From Flagellimonas_B algarum (GTDB lineage Bacteria > Bacteroidota > Bacteroidia > Flavobacteriales > Flavobacteriaceae): DNA of 64,000 nucleotides. How positions within the stretch are numbered: the first letter of the stretch is position 1; every line of letters starts with the position of its first letter. The stretch spans positions 1,178,001 through 1,242,000 of the forward strand of contig NZ_JBEVTG010000001.1 of NCBI RefSeq assembly GCF_040513375.1, in the 5' to 3' direction. This document shows, piece by piece, positions 17,668 to 25,994 of the stretch. A model generated the notes under the pieces. That model did not search any database and was not told where the DNA came from. It was given only the letters and a program-made list of their open reading frames with translations. The translations under genes were made by a program, and so were the position numbers.

Positions 17668-17675
17668 CTAAGATA
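17668..17675 (-). promoter_or_regulatory. -7 element of radA, 4 nt from the start codon
   Basis: Minus-strand TATCTTAG (one mismatch to TAnnTTTG), followed by CCCA and then the radA ATG. If used, transcription would begin at or within a nucleotide of the ATG, giving a leaderless mRNA. Confidence 0.45.
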
Positions 17676-17685
17676 GCCCAAACAA

Positions 17686-18828
17686 TCAATATCCGAAATC
17701 GGCTTTCAGGGCATCGATCTTTTCAATAGCCATTTCTTTGGTGAGAAAGTCGATTTCTTCCATTAAGAAGCTTTTTTCGAAAGCTTTCATGGCCTTTTTG
17801 GGTTCGCCCATCAATTCAAGGTATTCACCTTCGAAGTAGAAGCCCAACATGGTTTCCGGGAACTGTTTTTTACAGATCTCGGCCAAAGGTTTGAGGGATT
17901 CGAAATCCTCTTTTTTACGGCTTGCCGCATAGATGGCCATGATGTCGTTGAGTTCGACTTCTTTTTTAAAGCCCAATAACTTCTCGATCATATCGTATTT
18001 GTCTTCCAAATATTGGATGACCGGTTCATTGGAGGTCAGGATGTGGTCTTTGTATTCTTTCGGGCTAATGGGGCGGAACAATTTGAAAACATTGTCGAAA
18101 GCCTTACTGATCCCGTAGGCCGCGATCGAAATATGATCCGGTTCATCGTATTGGTCGAAAAAATAATGTAGGGTTTCTTTCTGGATCGAGGCGATCGAGT
18201 TGTTCATTTGTAGGATGCGCTGGCGATCGTTCGACTTCTCTTTTTCTAAAATGAGGTTGTAGAAGATCTCTTGATTGATATCCGATAAGCGTGCCGGCAC
18301 CCGACTCTCCATTTCAGTGGCCAAAACCGGTGAGATACTCACATAAGAGTTAAAAAGGGATCGGTCTTTGAACAGGAAGAAATTGCCGAAGTTCGCCGTA
18401 ATGTCGTATCCGATGAACATTTTAAACGGCGCAATGCTATAACTGGTCTCCAGATACGGAATCAACTCGGTACCTAAAAATTCATAGAATAGCTTTCCTT
18501 TTTCCGTGGGTAGTCCCGTGCTTTCCTCATAATCGCAGTCTTCCCATCGAAGATCGTTCTCGCCTTGGTGCACGGCGACGATGATCGACTCCGGCATGCG
18601 GTTGTGATTGGTGTAGAATTTCGTATTCGCTACGACGATATCAAAAAGGTATTCGGCATCGAGAACGACGATCAAGGGGTATTTTTTGTCTTCACTGTAG
18701 TTTTCTGGAAAATAGTATGAAACGTCCCTTCGTTCCTGCAATTTGAACGATTCGAAGATCTCTTGTTTTATTTGGGCGTTGACGCCCATGAGGCTAAATG
18801 CCAAGATAGGCAGTAGATATTTTTTCAT
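17686..18828 (-). CDS. Esterase-D-fold alpha/beta hydrolase without nucleophile serine, exported
   Basis: A 380-residue protein with a signal peptide (LLPILAFSLMGVNA). Residues 20-270 follow the esterase D/Fes family layout (YYFPENY, YPLIVVLDAEYLFD, SIIVAVHQGEND, then FNSYVSISP). At the nucleophile elbow, where active members have GxSxG, this one reads GYDIT, so the catalytic Ser is replaced by Asp. The C-terminal 100 residues are helical with a TPR-like pattern (YFEGEYLELMGEPKKAMKAFEKSF). I infer a non-hydrolytic binding or scaffold role. It sits between a flippase-like membrane gene and radA. Confidence 0.8.
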   Translation of the reverse strand: MKKYLLPILAFSLMGVNAQIKQEIFESFKLQERRDVSYYFPENYSEDKKYPLIVVLDAEYLFDIVVANTKFYTNHNRMPESIIVAVHQGENDLRWEDCDYEESTGLPTEKGKLFYEFLGTELIPYLETSYSIAPFKMFIGYDITANFGNFFLFKDRSLFNSYVSISPVLATEMESRVPARLSDINQEIFYNLILEKEKSNDRQRILQMNNSIASIQKETLHYFFDQYDEPDHISIAAYGISKAFDNVFKLFRPISPKEYKDHILTSNEPVIQYLEDKYDMIEKLLGFKKEVELNDIMAIYAASRKKEDFESLKPLAEICKKQFPETMLGFYFEGEYLELMGEPKKAMKAFEKSFLMEEIDFLTKEMAIEKIDALKADFGY

Positions 18829-18853
18829 TGGGGTATGCTTTTGATTGTCAGGC

Positions 18854-19822
18854 TTATCGATTCCTGTTCAATAACGGCAATAACAGGAAGGATATTGCCC
18901 CGAAAACTACGACCATCAGGGTTTGGGCGATCCACATGATCCAACCGAACGCATCCCCTGAAACCGAACTGATACCGAAGATCGCTAGGCTAGCACTAAC
19001 GGCGATGGGGTAGAGTCCGATACCCCCATTGGTAGTCGACATGGCAAAAGCTCCCCCGACAAAAGCGACCAATAGTTCAGACAAGGAAAGATCCATGGTC
19101 TCGGGTACAGTGTACTTGATGACCCAAAACATGGCCACGTAACAAACCCAAATGATAAAGGTATGTAGTGTGAACAGCCACTTTTGCTCCATCTTGAAAA
19201 TGCTTGATATCCCTTCGAGCAAGCCATTCAGGAAGTTTTTCAACTTGAGGGTAAAACCCGATTTTGACTTTCGGATCAAATAAAGAAAGACGATCAAACC
19301 GACGATACCAACCCCTAAAAGCAGGGCCGCGGATACCAAGTTGATTCCGTTATTTCCCAGGAAGTCCAAAATAACATCGGTCTGTAAGAGCAAAGCGATG
19401 ATGATCACAAGCAATAGCATGATCAAATCGATTACCCTTTCGGTCACTATGGTGCCGAAACCTTTTTCAAAAGGAACCCCTTCATAGGTCGATAGGGCCG
19501 TTGCCCTCAGGAATTCACCAGATCGAGGAATCCCGAGATTGGCGAAGTAGGCCATGAGGATGATCAAGACGTTGTTGCTGAGTTTGGGTCGGTATCCGAG
19601 GGGTTTGAGCATGTAATTCCATCGGATCGCCCTAGAAAGATGGCTCAAGATTCCGATAAGTACGGAAAGGATGACCCAAAAAAGGTCGGCATTCTTTATG
19701 TAGTACAGGATCTGTTCACGCTCTTCGTCACTAGTCGAGTAATAGGAATACCACACAAGAAAGAGTCCCAGTGCGATCGGAACGACGGTTTTCAATACCT
19801 TTTTGAGCGAAGGCGAAGCCAT
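18854..19822 (-). CDS. Flippase-like membrane protein (LPG synthase TM region / UPF0104 family)
   Basis: A 322-residue integral membrane protein with about eight hydrophobic segments. The family hallmarks are visible: the early HLSRAIRWNYML motif, GIPRSGEFLRATAL, then TERVIDLI and the late GGIGLYPIAVSASL. Such domains occur in MprF-type lysyl-phosphatidylglycerol synthases and in YbhN/AglD proteins thought to move lipids or lipid-linked groups. The substrate is unknown. Its ATG overlaps the panD stop by 1 nt, so it belongs to the pan transcription unit. Confidence 0.85.
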   Translation of the reverse strand: MASPSLKKVLKTVVPIALGLFLVWYSYYSTSDEEREQILYYIKNADLFWVILSVLIGILSHLSRAIRWNYMLKPLGYRPKLSNNVLIILMAYFANLGIPRSGEFLRATALSTYEGVPFEKGFGTIVTERVIDLIMLLLVIIIALLLQTDVILDFLGNNGINLVSAALLLGVGIVGLIVFLYLIRKSKSGFTLKLKNFLNGLLEGISSIFKMEQKWLFTLHTFIIWVCYVAMFWVIKYTVPETMDLSLSELLVAFVGGAFAMSTTNGGIGLYPIAVSASLAIFGISSVSGDAFGWIMWIAQTLMVVVFGAISFLLLPLLNRNR

Positions 19823-20172
19823 TATTTGAGCAAGTTACTCGCTTCGTCTGGGAATACCAATGCCGGATTGAAGTTTTTGGCCGTCTCAATATCCATGGTG
19901 GCATAACAGATCAAGATCAGGATATCACCAACAGCGACTTTTCTGGCAGCGGCCCCGTTCAAGGTCAACTCGCCGGATCCCCGAGGTCCTGGAATCGCAT
20001 AGGTTTCCAAACGCTCACCGTTATTGTTGTTGACGATCTGCACTTTTTCACCACGAATGATGTTGGCCGCATCCATCAGATCTTCATCAATGGTAATGCT
20101 ACCGATGTAGTTGAGGTCAGCGCCCGTGACGCGAACACGATGGATTTTTGATTTTACGACTTCAATTTGCAT
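19822..20172 (-). CDS. panD: Aspartate 1-decarboxylase (pro-enzyme)
   Basis: A 116-residue pro-enzyme that makes beta-alanine from L-aspartate for pantothenate. The self-cleavage site is present as IGS in YIGSITID, where the Ser becomes the pyruvoyl cofactor. The YAIPGPRGSGELTLNGAAAR region is typical of the active site. Begins 4 nt after panC stops, so both enzymes that supply and use beta-alanine are co-transcribed. Full length. Confidence 0.97.
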   Translation of the reverse strand: MQIEVVKSKIHRVRVTGADLNYIGSITIDEDLMDAANIIRGEKVQIVNNNNGERLETYAIPGPRGSGELTLNGAAARKVAVGDILILICYATMDIETAKNFNPALVFPDEASNLLK

Positions 20173-20176
20173 GTTT

Positions 20177-21034
20177 TCAATCTGCTTGGTTAAGGGCGAT
20201 ATTGTCGATCAACCGAACGTTTTCGGCATAAACGGCGATAAAAGCCCTGTAAGTTCTGTTCTTTTGTTTTTTGATCATCGGGGTCAAGGTGGTGACATCG
20301 GCAATTTCAAAATATTCCAATTCGAAAATCGGATCGTGCTGAAATTCATCGGCCACCCAACCCTTGATATCCAATGCACTTTCCGTGCCAAATTTCACTT
20401 TGGCAGTCTGGAGTATGGAATAGATCCTTCCTGCCCGCTCCCTAGTCGCTTCGGAAAGGCGTTCATTACGCGAACTTCTTGCCAAACCGTTGGTTTCGCG
20501 TTCAATAGGACAGCCGATAATGGTATAGGGCAACTTTTTTTGTTCGACCAGCTTTCTGATGATCTGTAGCTGCTGAAAATCTTTTTCACCGAAGTAGGCC
20601 CTCGTCGGCTCGACGATGTTCAGCAAGATTTCGACAATGGTGGCTACCCCGTCGAAATGACCGGTCCTGAAAGCTCCTTCCATGGCTTTCTCAAGTCCGT
20701 TGAAGTTATATGTTTTTGAAATGATTTCCCCATCGTAGACCCCCTCTTTGGTCGGGGCGTAAACAAGGATCTGGTCGGACACTTGGGCAAGTAGCCGCAG
20801 GTCATTGTCCATGCTTTGCGGATACTTTTCCAAATCGTCTGGATTGTCGAATTGGGTCGGATTGATGAAGATGGTCACTACAGTGACATCATTGGCTGAG
20901 AAAGCCCGCTCGACCAATGAAAGATGGCCGGCATGCAGGGCTCCCATGGTGGGCACCAGCCCGATGGTACGATTTTTGGAACGTTCCCTATCAAGCAGCG
21001 AACGAAGCTCATTTTTATCGTTGAATACCCGCAT
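20177..21034 (-). CDS. panC: Pantothenate synthetase
   Basis: A 285-residue enzyme that condenses pantoate and beta-alanine with ATP. Motifs: VPTMGALHAGHLSL with the HxGH nucleotide site, INPTQFDNPDDLEKYP, YFGEKDFQQLQI, and IERETNGLARSSRNERLS. The reading frame is open to a TTG at 21046, but the ATG at 21034 gives the usual N-terminus (MRVFNDK). First gene of the run panC-panD-flippase-like-esterase-like. A -7 element (TATTTTTG, minus, 21061-21054) lies 19 nt upstream. Confidence 0.97.
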   Translation of the reverse strand: MRVFNDKNELRSLLDRERSKNRTIGLVPTMGALHAGHLSLVERAFSANDVTVVTIFINPTQFDNPDDLEKYPQSMDNDLRLLAQVSDQILVYAPTKEGVYDGEIISKTYNFNGLEKAMEGAFRTGHFDGVATIVEILLNIVEPTRAYFGEKDFQQLQIIRKLVEQKKLPYTIIGCPIERETNGLARSSRNERLSEATRERAGRIYSILQTAKVKFGTESALDIKGWVADEFQHDPIFELEYFEIADVTTLTPMIKKQKNRTYRAFIAVYAENVRLIDNIALNQAD

Positions 21035-21053
21035 GCTGTAACTCAAAAGCGTG

Positions 21054-21061
21054 CAAAAATA
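21054..21061 (-). promoter_or_regulatory. -7 element of the panC operon
   Basis: Minus-strand TATTTTTG, an exact TAnnTTTG, ending 19 nt before the panC ATG. No clear -33 box. Confidence 0.5.
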
Positions 21062-21092
21062 CTATAAATACTGGTAATCTACATAAATTTTG

Positions 21093-21100
21093 TACTTTTG
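21093..21100 (+). promoter_or_regulatory. -7 element of the glycogen-synthase-like gene
   Basis: TACTTTTG, an exact TAnnTTTG, ending 36 nt before the ATG at 21137. It is divergent from the panC element 31 bp away. No clear -33 box. Confidence 0.5.
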
Positions 21101-21136
21101 CAGCTACGTTTTTTCAGATAAACAAAATTTGCGTTT

Positions 21137-21946
21137 ATGAATGGTAAAAAGATATTGTTTGTATCTTCTGAATTAGTGCCCTACCTACCAGAAAACCAAG
21201 TCTCCCTAATGTCTTATGAAACCCCAAGAATGGTCAACAGCAATGGGGGGCAGATCCGGATTTTCATGCCTAGATATGGCAACATCAACGAGAGGAGACA
21301 TCAATTGCATGAGGTGATTCGTTTATCCGGAATGAACTTGGTCATCAATGATATGGACATGCCCTTGATCATCAAGGTGGCGTCCATCCCAAGGGAGCGC
21401 ATCCAGGTATACTTTATTGACAATGAGGAATATTTCAAACGCAAAGCCACTTTTGCAGACGCCGATGGAAACCTATTCCCAGATAATGACGAGCGTGCCA
21501 TCTTTTTCGCAAAGGGTGTGGTCGAGACCGTTAAAAAACTGAATTGGACGCCCGATATCATCCATGTTCATGGGTGGATGGCTTCCCTTTTGCCTTTATA
21601 CTTAAGACAATACTATGCCGATGAACCCCTGTTTGCCGACAGCAAAATCGTTACCTCTGTGTATGAACAAGGTTTCGAAGGGGCATTGGATACCGAAATG
21701 TCGAAGAAAATCGTGTTCGATGGTATCGCTGAAGATAAGGTAAACGCCCTGGCTACCCCCGACTATAATAATTTGTTAAAGGTAGCAGTAGATTATTCCG
21801 ATGCGGTTATTTTAGCCTCGGAGGCGGTTTCGGATGACCTGAAGGACCACATCTCCAAACTGGATAAGCCTGTTTTACCTTATGTTTCGTTTCAAGAATC
21901 TGAGGAGGCTTACACGAATTTCTATAAAACGGAAGTATTAAATTAA
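21137..21946 (+). CDS. Glycogen/starch synthase-like protein, N-terminal domain only
   Basis: A 269-residue protein corresponding to the N-terminal half of GT5 glycogen synthases. ILFVSSELVPYL, the RIFMPRYG segment, YFIDNEEYF and IIHVHGWMASLLPLYL all align with that domain. The ADP-glucose-binding KTGGL loop near the N-terminus is absent (SELVPYLPEN instead), and the whole C-terminal Rossmann half with the catalytic residues is missing. The frame ends cleanly, with the DUF4270 gene 6 nt further on, so this is not an obvious frameshift. A conventional glycogen synthase role is unlikely; it may bind a sugar nucleotide or regulate cell-envelope synthesis. It is co-directional with DUF4270 and glmS. 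Confidence 0.82.
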   Translation: MNGKKILFVSSELVPYLPENQVSLMSYETPRMVNSNGGQIRIFMPRYGNINERRHQLHEVIRLSGMNLVINDMDMPLIIKVASIPRERIQVYFIDNEEYFKRKATFADADGNLFPDNDERAIFFAKGVVETVKKLNWTPDIIHVHGWMASLLPLYLRQYYADEPLFADSKIVTSVYEQGFEGALDTEMSKKIVFDGIAEDKVNALATPDYNNLLKVAVDYSDAVILASEAVSDDLKDHISKLDKPVLPYVSFQESEEAYTNFYKTEVLN

Positions 21947-21952
21947 GCCAAA

Positions 21953-23821
21953 ATGGGTTTGAATAAGGGAATCATTTCAGCATTTGCTGGAATATTTTTT
22001 TTGTCGGGATGCTTGGTTTCATGTGAGGAAGAACTCGATACATTAGGCGACGGGGTAATTGCCGGGGAGCCGTTTGACACCGATCGTGCCGAGTTCGATG
22101 TTTTTGCGTTCAATAGGCGTATCAATGCTGTACAGACGAACAAATTACCACTGTACCAAGTCGGGGTTTTCAATGATCCGATTTACGGTCGCAGAGAGGC
22201 GCAGATCACTTCACAGATTACGTTCACCAATTTACAGGCAAACCCTTTGTTCGGGAATTTTTCGCAAAATTCCGAAGATGCCGCCGATCTTGACGACGAC
22301 GACAATACGATAAACGAAAACGAGACCGTAAAGGAAGTCATCCTTTATATGCCTTACCAGTTGGTTCCCAATACGAATCGGGATACCGATAATGACGGGG
22401 TACAGGATGAGTTCGATGACGATCCCGACGACCCCAATACGGATAAGGATGGTGATGGCCTGACCGACAACGAAGAACGGTTGCGGGGTACCGACCCGTT
22501 CAATCCGGATACCGACGGTGATGGTATCGGTGATGCCGAAGACGATGTCACCGCGATCAATTCGTTTCCGATAACCTTTGCCCTCGACAGTATATTCGGA
22601 TCGACCACTGCCTTGGAATCGCCCTTTAATTTTAAGGTCGAACGATCGACTTTTTTCCTGAGGGATTTGGATCCCAGTACCAATTTCGAGGATGCCCAGG
22701 AGTTCTTTTCAACCCAGGAATTCTCACCCGCCTTCGTATCCGACGTTTTATTCGACGGCGAGGTCACCATCAGTAACCTGGAGTACGTGTTTTTTGAGGA
22801 AGACGATCCCGACACGGAAGAAGATGAATCCGAAATCGTTGATAGCCGGTTCAATCCGGGAATCCGGGTTTCGCTCGACCCGCAGTTCTTTCAAGAGAAC
22901 GTCCTTGACAAGGAAGGCAGTATCGAATTGCTGAGCCAGGCCAATTTGAACGAATTCATTCGTGGGTTCCATTTTACATTGACCCCTTTGAACGGAGATT
23001 TAATGTTGCTGCTCGACCTCAGTCAGGCCAACATAACGATTACCTATGAATTCGATGACTTTACGACCGATGATTCTACCGATGATACAGCGGGCACTAT
23101 AGAAAAGGTCGAGCGTGAATTTACTTTTAATTTCCTTCAGAACAACAACAATGTCACCAACGGAAATGCGGTGAACACCTTTATTGACGAACCGTTTTCT
23201 TCCGATATCGCATCCAATTTGGATAACGGTGAGAACGCCTCTCGAATCTATCTCAAAGGTGGATCGGGAGCGTACACCGAAATCCGATTGTTCGATATGG
23301 ATGGTGGGGCCTCGATCATCGAAGAGATCCGGGCGAATAATTGGATCATCAACGAAGCCAATTTGGTATTCTACGTCGATCGTGATGCGCTCGATAATTC
23401 CGGGGGTGATGTAATCGAACCACCTCGTCTTTATTTGTACAATGCGGAGACCAACGAGCCCCTTTTTAACGAAAGTACGGAGTTCTCAAGCTCACAATCC
23501 CCCTTGGGGCTGTTCCTGAATTACGATGGTATTTTGCAAGAAGACGATAATGGTAGGGGCACGAGATATTCGGTCAAGATTACCGAATACCTAAACGACA
23601 TCATCGTTCGCGACTCGGCGAACGATCCATTGGCTTTGACGATTACTTCGAACATCGATATCATCGGGGTATTGGAGGCCCAAGGTGAAACGGATCGGGT
23701 CGATTTACCAGTGATGGCGACCATCAATCCTTTCGGCACCGTGTTGTTCGGAAGCAATGTGGCCACTGAAGAAGAAGAACAGCGATTGAAGCTTGAAATA
23801 TTCTTCACGGAATCGAATTGA
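21953..23821 (+). CDS. DUF4270 lipoprotein with calcium-binding TSP3-type repeats
   Basis: A 622-residue exported lipoprotein (LSGC lipobox, C20; a second Cys at 24). Residues about 30-130 and 200-620 fit the Bacteroidota DUF4270 family. Between them (about 140-200) is an acidic insertion of thrombospondin type 3-like repeats (NRDTDNDGVQDEFDDDP, TDKDGDGLTDNEE, PDTDGDGIGDAEDD) that should bind calcium. No enzymatic motif seen. It starts 6 nt after the glycogen-synthase-like gene, suggesting one transcript. A surface or periplasmic envelope role is likely but unproven. Confidence 0.85.
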   Translation: MGLNKGIISAFAGIFFLSGCLVSCEEELDTLGDGVIAGEPFDTDRAEFDVFAFNRRINAVQTNKLPLYQVGVFNDPIYGRREAQITSQITFTNLQANPLFGNFSQNSEDAADLDDDDNTINENETVKEVILYMPYQLVPNTNRDTDNDGVQDEFDDDPDDPNTDKDGDGLTDNEERLRGTDPFNPDTDGDGIGDAEDDVTAINSFPITFALDSIFGSTTALESPFNFKVERSTFFLRDLDPSTNFEDAQEFFSTQEFSPAFVSDVLFDGEVTISNLEYVFFEEDDPDTEEDESEIVDSRFNPGIRVSLDPQFFQENVLDKEGSIELLSQANLNEFIRGFHFTLTPLNGDLMLLLDLSQANITITYEFDDFTTDDSTDDTAGTIEKVEREFTFNFLQNNNNVTNGNAVNTFIDEPFSSDIASNLDNGENASRIYLKGGSGAYTEIRLFDMDGGASIIEEIRANNWIINEANLVFYVDRDALDNSGGDVIEPPRLYLYNAETNEPLFNESTEFSSSQSPLGLFLNYDGILQEDDNGRGTRYSVKITEYLNDIIVRDSANDPLALTITSNIDIIGVLEAQGETDRVDLPVMATINPFGTVLFGSNVATEEEEQRLKLEIFFTESN

Positions 23822-23873
23822 TGTCGCTGAAGTTACCATTGGTCCTATTTTCGATGAATTAATCCAAAATCGC

Positions 23874-23903
23874 CTTGATTTTCTGAATCAAAGCCTATTT
23901 TTG
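23874..23903 (+). promoter_or_regulatory. Promoter of glmS
   Basis: CTTG at 23874-23877 (one mismatch to TTTG) and TATTTTTG (exact -7) at 23896-23903, spacer 18 bp, ending 38 nt before the glmS ATG. Confidence 0.6.
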
Positions 23904-23941
23904 ATAGCGCCTACTGGCATTAACCAAAACTTAGTTCTAAT

Positions 23942-25789
23942 ATGTGTGGAATCGTTGGCTATATCGGACATCGGGATGCCTATCCCATCATCATGAAAGG
24001 TTTACAGCGACTTGAGTACCGGGGTTATGACAGTGCCGGTATCGTGCTATTTGATGGGGAGTCGCTTCATATGTCAAAGACCAAAGGAAAGGTCGAAGAT
24101 TTGAAACATAAATCCGAAGTATCGATTTCTACCGATGGCAAACTGGGCCTTGGCCACACCCGATGGGCGACCCACGGGGTTCCAAATGATATTAACTCCC
24201 ACCCGCACTATTCGAATTCGGGTAACCTGGTAATCATCCACAATGGGATTATCGAAAACTACGAGTCCATTAAAAAAGCATTGCTCGATCGAGGCTATAC
24301 CTTCGAATCGGATACCGATACCGAAGTGTTGGTCAACCTGATCGAGGAAGTCAAAGAGAAAGAAGGGGTAAAGCTTGGCAAGGCCGTTCAAATCGCTTTG
24401 AACCAGGTCGTTGGGGCATATTCAATCGCCGTTTTCGATAAGAGCAAACCCGACGAGATCGTGGTAGCGAAATTAGGAAGTCCGCTAGCGATCGGTATCG
24501 GTGAAAACGAATACTTCATCGCATCCGATGCTTCCCCTTTTATCGAATACACCAACAACGCGGTGTATTTGGAAGATGAGGAAATGGCCGTGGTGCGCAT
24601 TGGTAAGGAAATCAAACTCCGCAAGATCAGAGACGACGCTATTGCCTATCCGAACATCTTGGAATTGCAACTCAATCTTGAGGAAATCGAAAAAGGGGGC
24701 TATGATCATTTCATGCTCAAGGAAATCTATGAGCAGCCCCGTGCTATTCTAGACACTTATCGTGGCCGTTTACTCGCTGATCAAGGCTTGATCCGTATGG
24801 CAGGCATCGATCAGAACCTCGAGAAATTCATGAACGCCGATCGCATCATCATTGTAGCCTGTGGTACCTCTTGGCATGCAGGTTTGGTCGCTGAATATAT
24901 TTTCGAGGACCTTGCCAGGATACCCGTTGAGGTCGAATACGCTTCGGAATTCCGTTACCGGAATCCGGTCATTTCCGAAAAGGACGTCTTGATCGCCATT
25001 TCACAGTCGGGGGAGACCGCCGATACCTTGGCGGCTATCAAGATGGCCAAGAAAAGAGGGGCTTTCGTATTCGGTGTCTGCAATGTGGTAGGTTCTTCTA
25101 TTGCTAGGGAGACCCATGCCGGGGCCTATACCCACGCCGGGCCTGAAATCGGGGTAGCGTCTACCAAGGCGTTCACCACACAGATTACCGTACTTACCTT
25201 GATCGCTTTGAAATTGGCTAAAGAGAAAGGGGAGATGTCGGATGCCAAGTTCCATGAATTCCTCACCGAATTGGAAGGCATCCCAAGTAAAGTGGAAGCC
25301 ACCTTGTCGTCGAATGAGTTGGTAGAAACCATTGCGGAGGCTTATAAAGACTCTTCAAACTGCCTTTATTTGGGCCGGGGTTATAACTTTCCCGTTGCAC
25401 TTGAAGGAGCGTTGAAACTAAAGGAAATCAGTTATATCCATGCAGAAGGATACCCGGCGGCCGAAATGAAGCACGGCCCGATAGCATTGATCGATGAAGC
25501 GATGCCGGTTGTGGTCATTGCCACCCGAAAAGGACATTACGAAAAAGTCGTTAGCAATATCCAGGAAATCAAGTCGCGAAGCGGTAAGATCATCGGAGTG
25601 GTCACCGAGGGTGATACCATGGTCAGGGAACTGGCCGATCATGTGGTCGAAGTTCCGGAAACCTCAGAACCCTTGACCCCCTTGCTTACGACAATACCCT
25701 TACAATTGCTCTCTTATCATATCGCCTTGATGCGTGGTTGTAATGTAGATCAGCCCCGTAATTTGGCAAAATCGGTTACTGTAGAGTAA
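23942..25789 (+). CDS. glmS: Glutamine-fructose-6-phosphate transaminase (isomerizing)
   Basis: A 615-residue enzyme that makes glucosamine 6-phosphate, the first step to UDP-GlcNAc for peptidoglycan and surface glycans. The N-terminal glutaminase domain has Cys2 (MCGIVGYIG), HTRWATHG and HNGIIENY. Two SIS isomerase domains follow, with ACGTSWHAG, ISQSGETADT and the C-terminal DQPRNLAKSVTVE. No ribozyme or riboswitch of the Gram-positive glmS type is seen upstream. Full length, followed by a terminator. Confidence 0.98.
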   Translation: MCGIVGYIGHRDAYPIIMKGLQRLEYRGYDSAGIVLFDGESLHMSKTKGKVEDLKHKSEVSISTDGKLGLGHTRWATHGVPNDINSHPHYSNSGNLVIIHNGIIENYESIKKALLDRGYTFESDTDTEVLVNLIEEVKEKEGVKLGKAVQIALNQVVGAYSIAVFDKSKPDEIVVAKLGSPLAIGIGENEYFIASDASPFIEYTNNAVYLEDEEMAVVRIGKEIKLRKIRDDAIAYPNILELQLNLEEIEKGGYDHFMLKEIYEQPRAILDTYRGRLLADQGLIRMAGIDQNLEKFMNADRIIIVACGTSWHAGLVAEYIFEDLARIPVEVEYASEFRYRNPVISEKDVLIAISQSGETADTLAAIKMAKKRGAFVFGVCNVVGSSIARETHAGAYTHAGPEIGVASTKAFTTQITVLTLIALKLAKEKGEMSDAKFHEFLTELEGIPSKVEATLSSNELVETIAEAYKDSSNCLYLGRGYNFPVALEGALKLKEISYIHAEGYPAAEMKHGPIALIDEAMPVVVIATRKGHYEKVVSNIQEIKSRSGKIIGVVTEGDTMVRELADHVVEVPETSEPLTPLLTTIPLQLLSYHIALMRGCNVDQPRNLAKSVTVE

Positions 25790-25818
25790 CTTTCCGAAAT
25801 AGGGATTTTTTAGAATTC

Positions 25819-25843
25819 AACCGCCTTTTCGGGCGGTTTTTTG
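25819..25843 (+). terminator. Terminator after glmS
   Basis: Hairpin AACCGCC-TTTTC-GGGCGGTT followed by a run of T, 30 nt after the glmS stop. Confidence 0.9.
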
Positions 25844-25884
25844 TTAAATTCTCACCTTGAAGCGTATTTTTTTACCGAAAAAGT

Positions 25885-25900
25885 ATTATGCATGCATAAT
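25885..25900. promoter_or_regulatory. 16-bp perfect palindrome upstream of a TonB receptor
   Basis: ATTATGCATGCATAAT, perfectly symmetric, 94 bp before the TonB receptor ATG and followed by a T-rich stretch. It could be an operator for a dimeric regulator; no matching regulator is encoded nearby. Confidence 0.35.
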
Positions 25901-25994
25901 TTTTTTTCTTTCCTGAGGATAAAAGGGCAAAAAAATGTATATTCCGCTTCAAATTCTGAATACACTTTAAAACTAACTTAACGTAAATTCACTG

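Noticed and set aside
20111..20569. Plus-strand frame of 152 codons opposite panC and panD
   Set aside because: It crosses the panC-panD boundary, both of which are certain genes on the minus strand.
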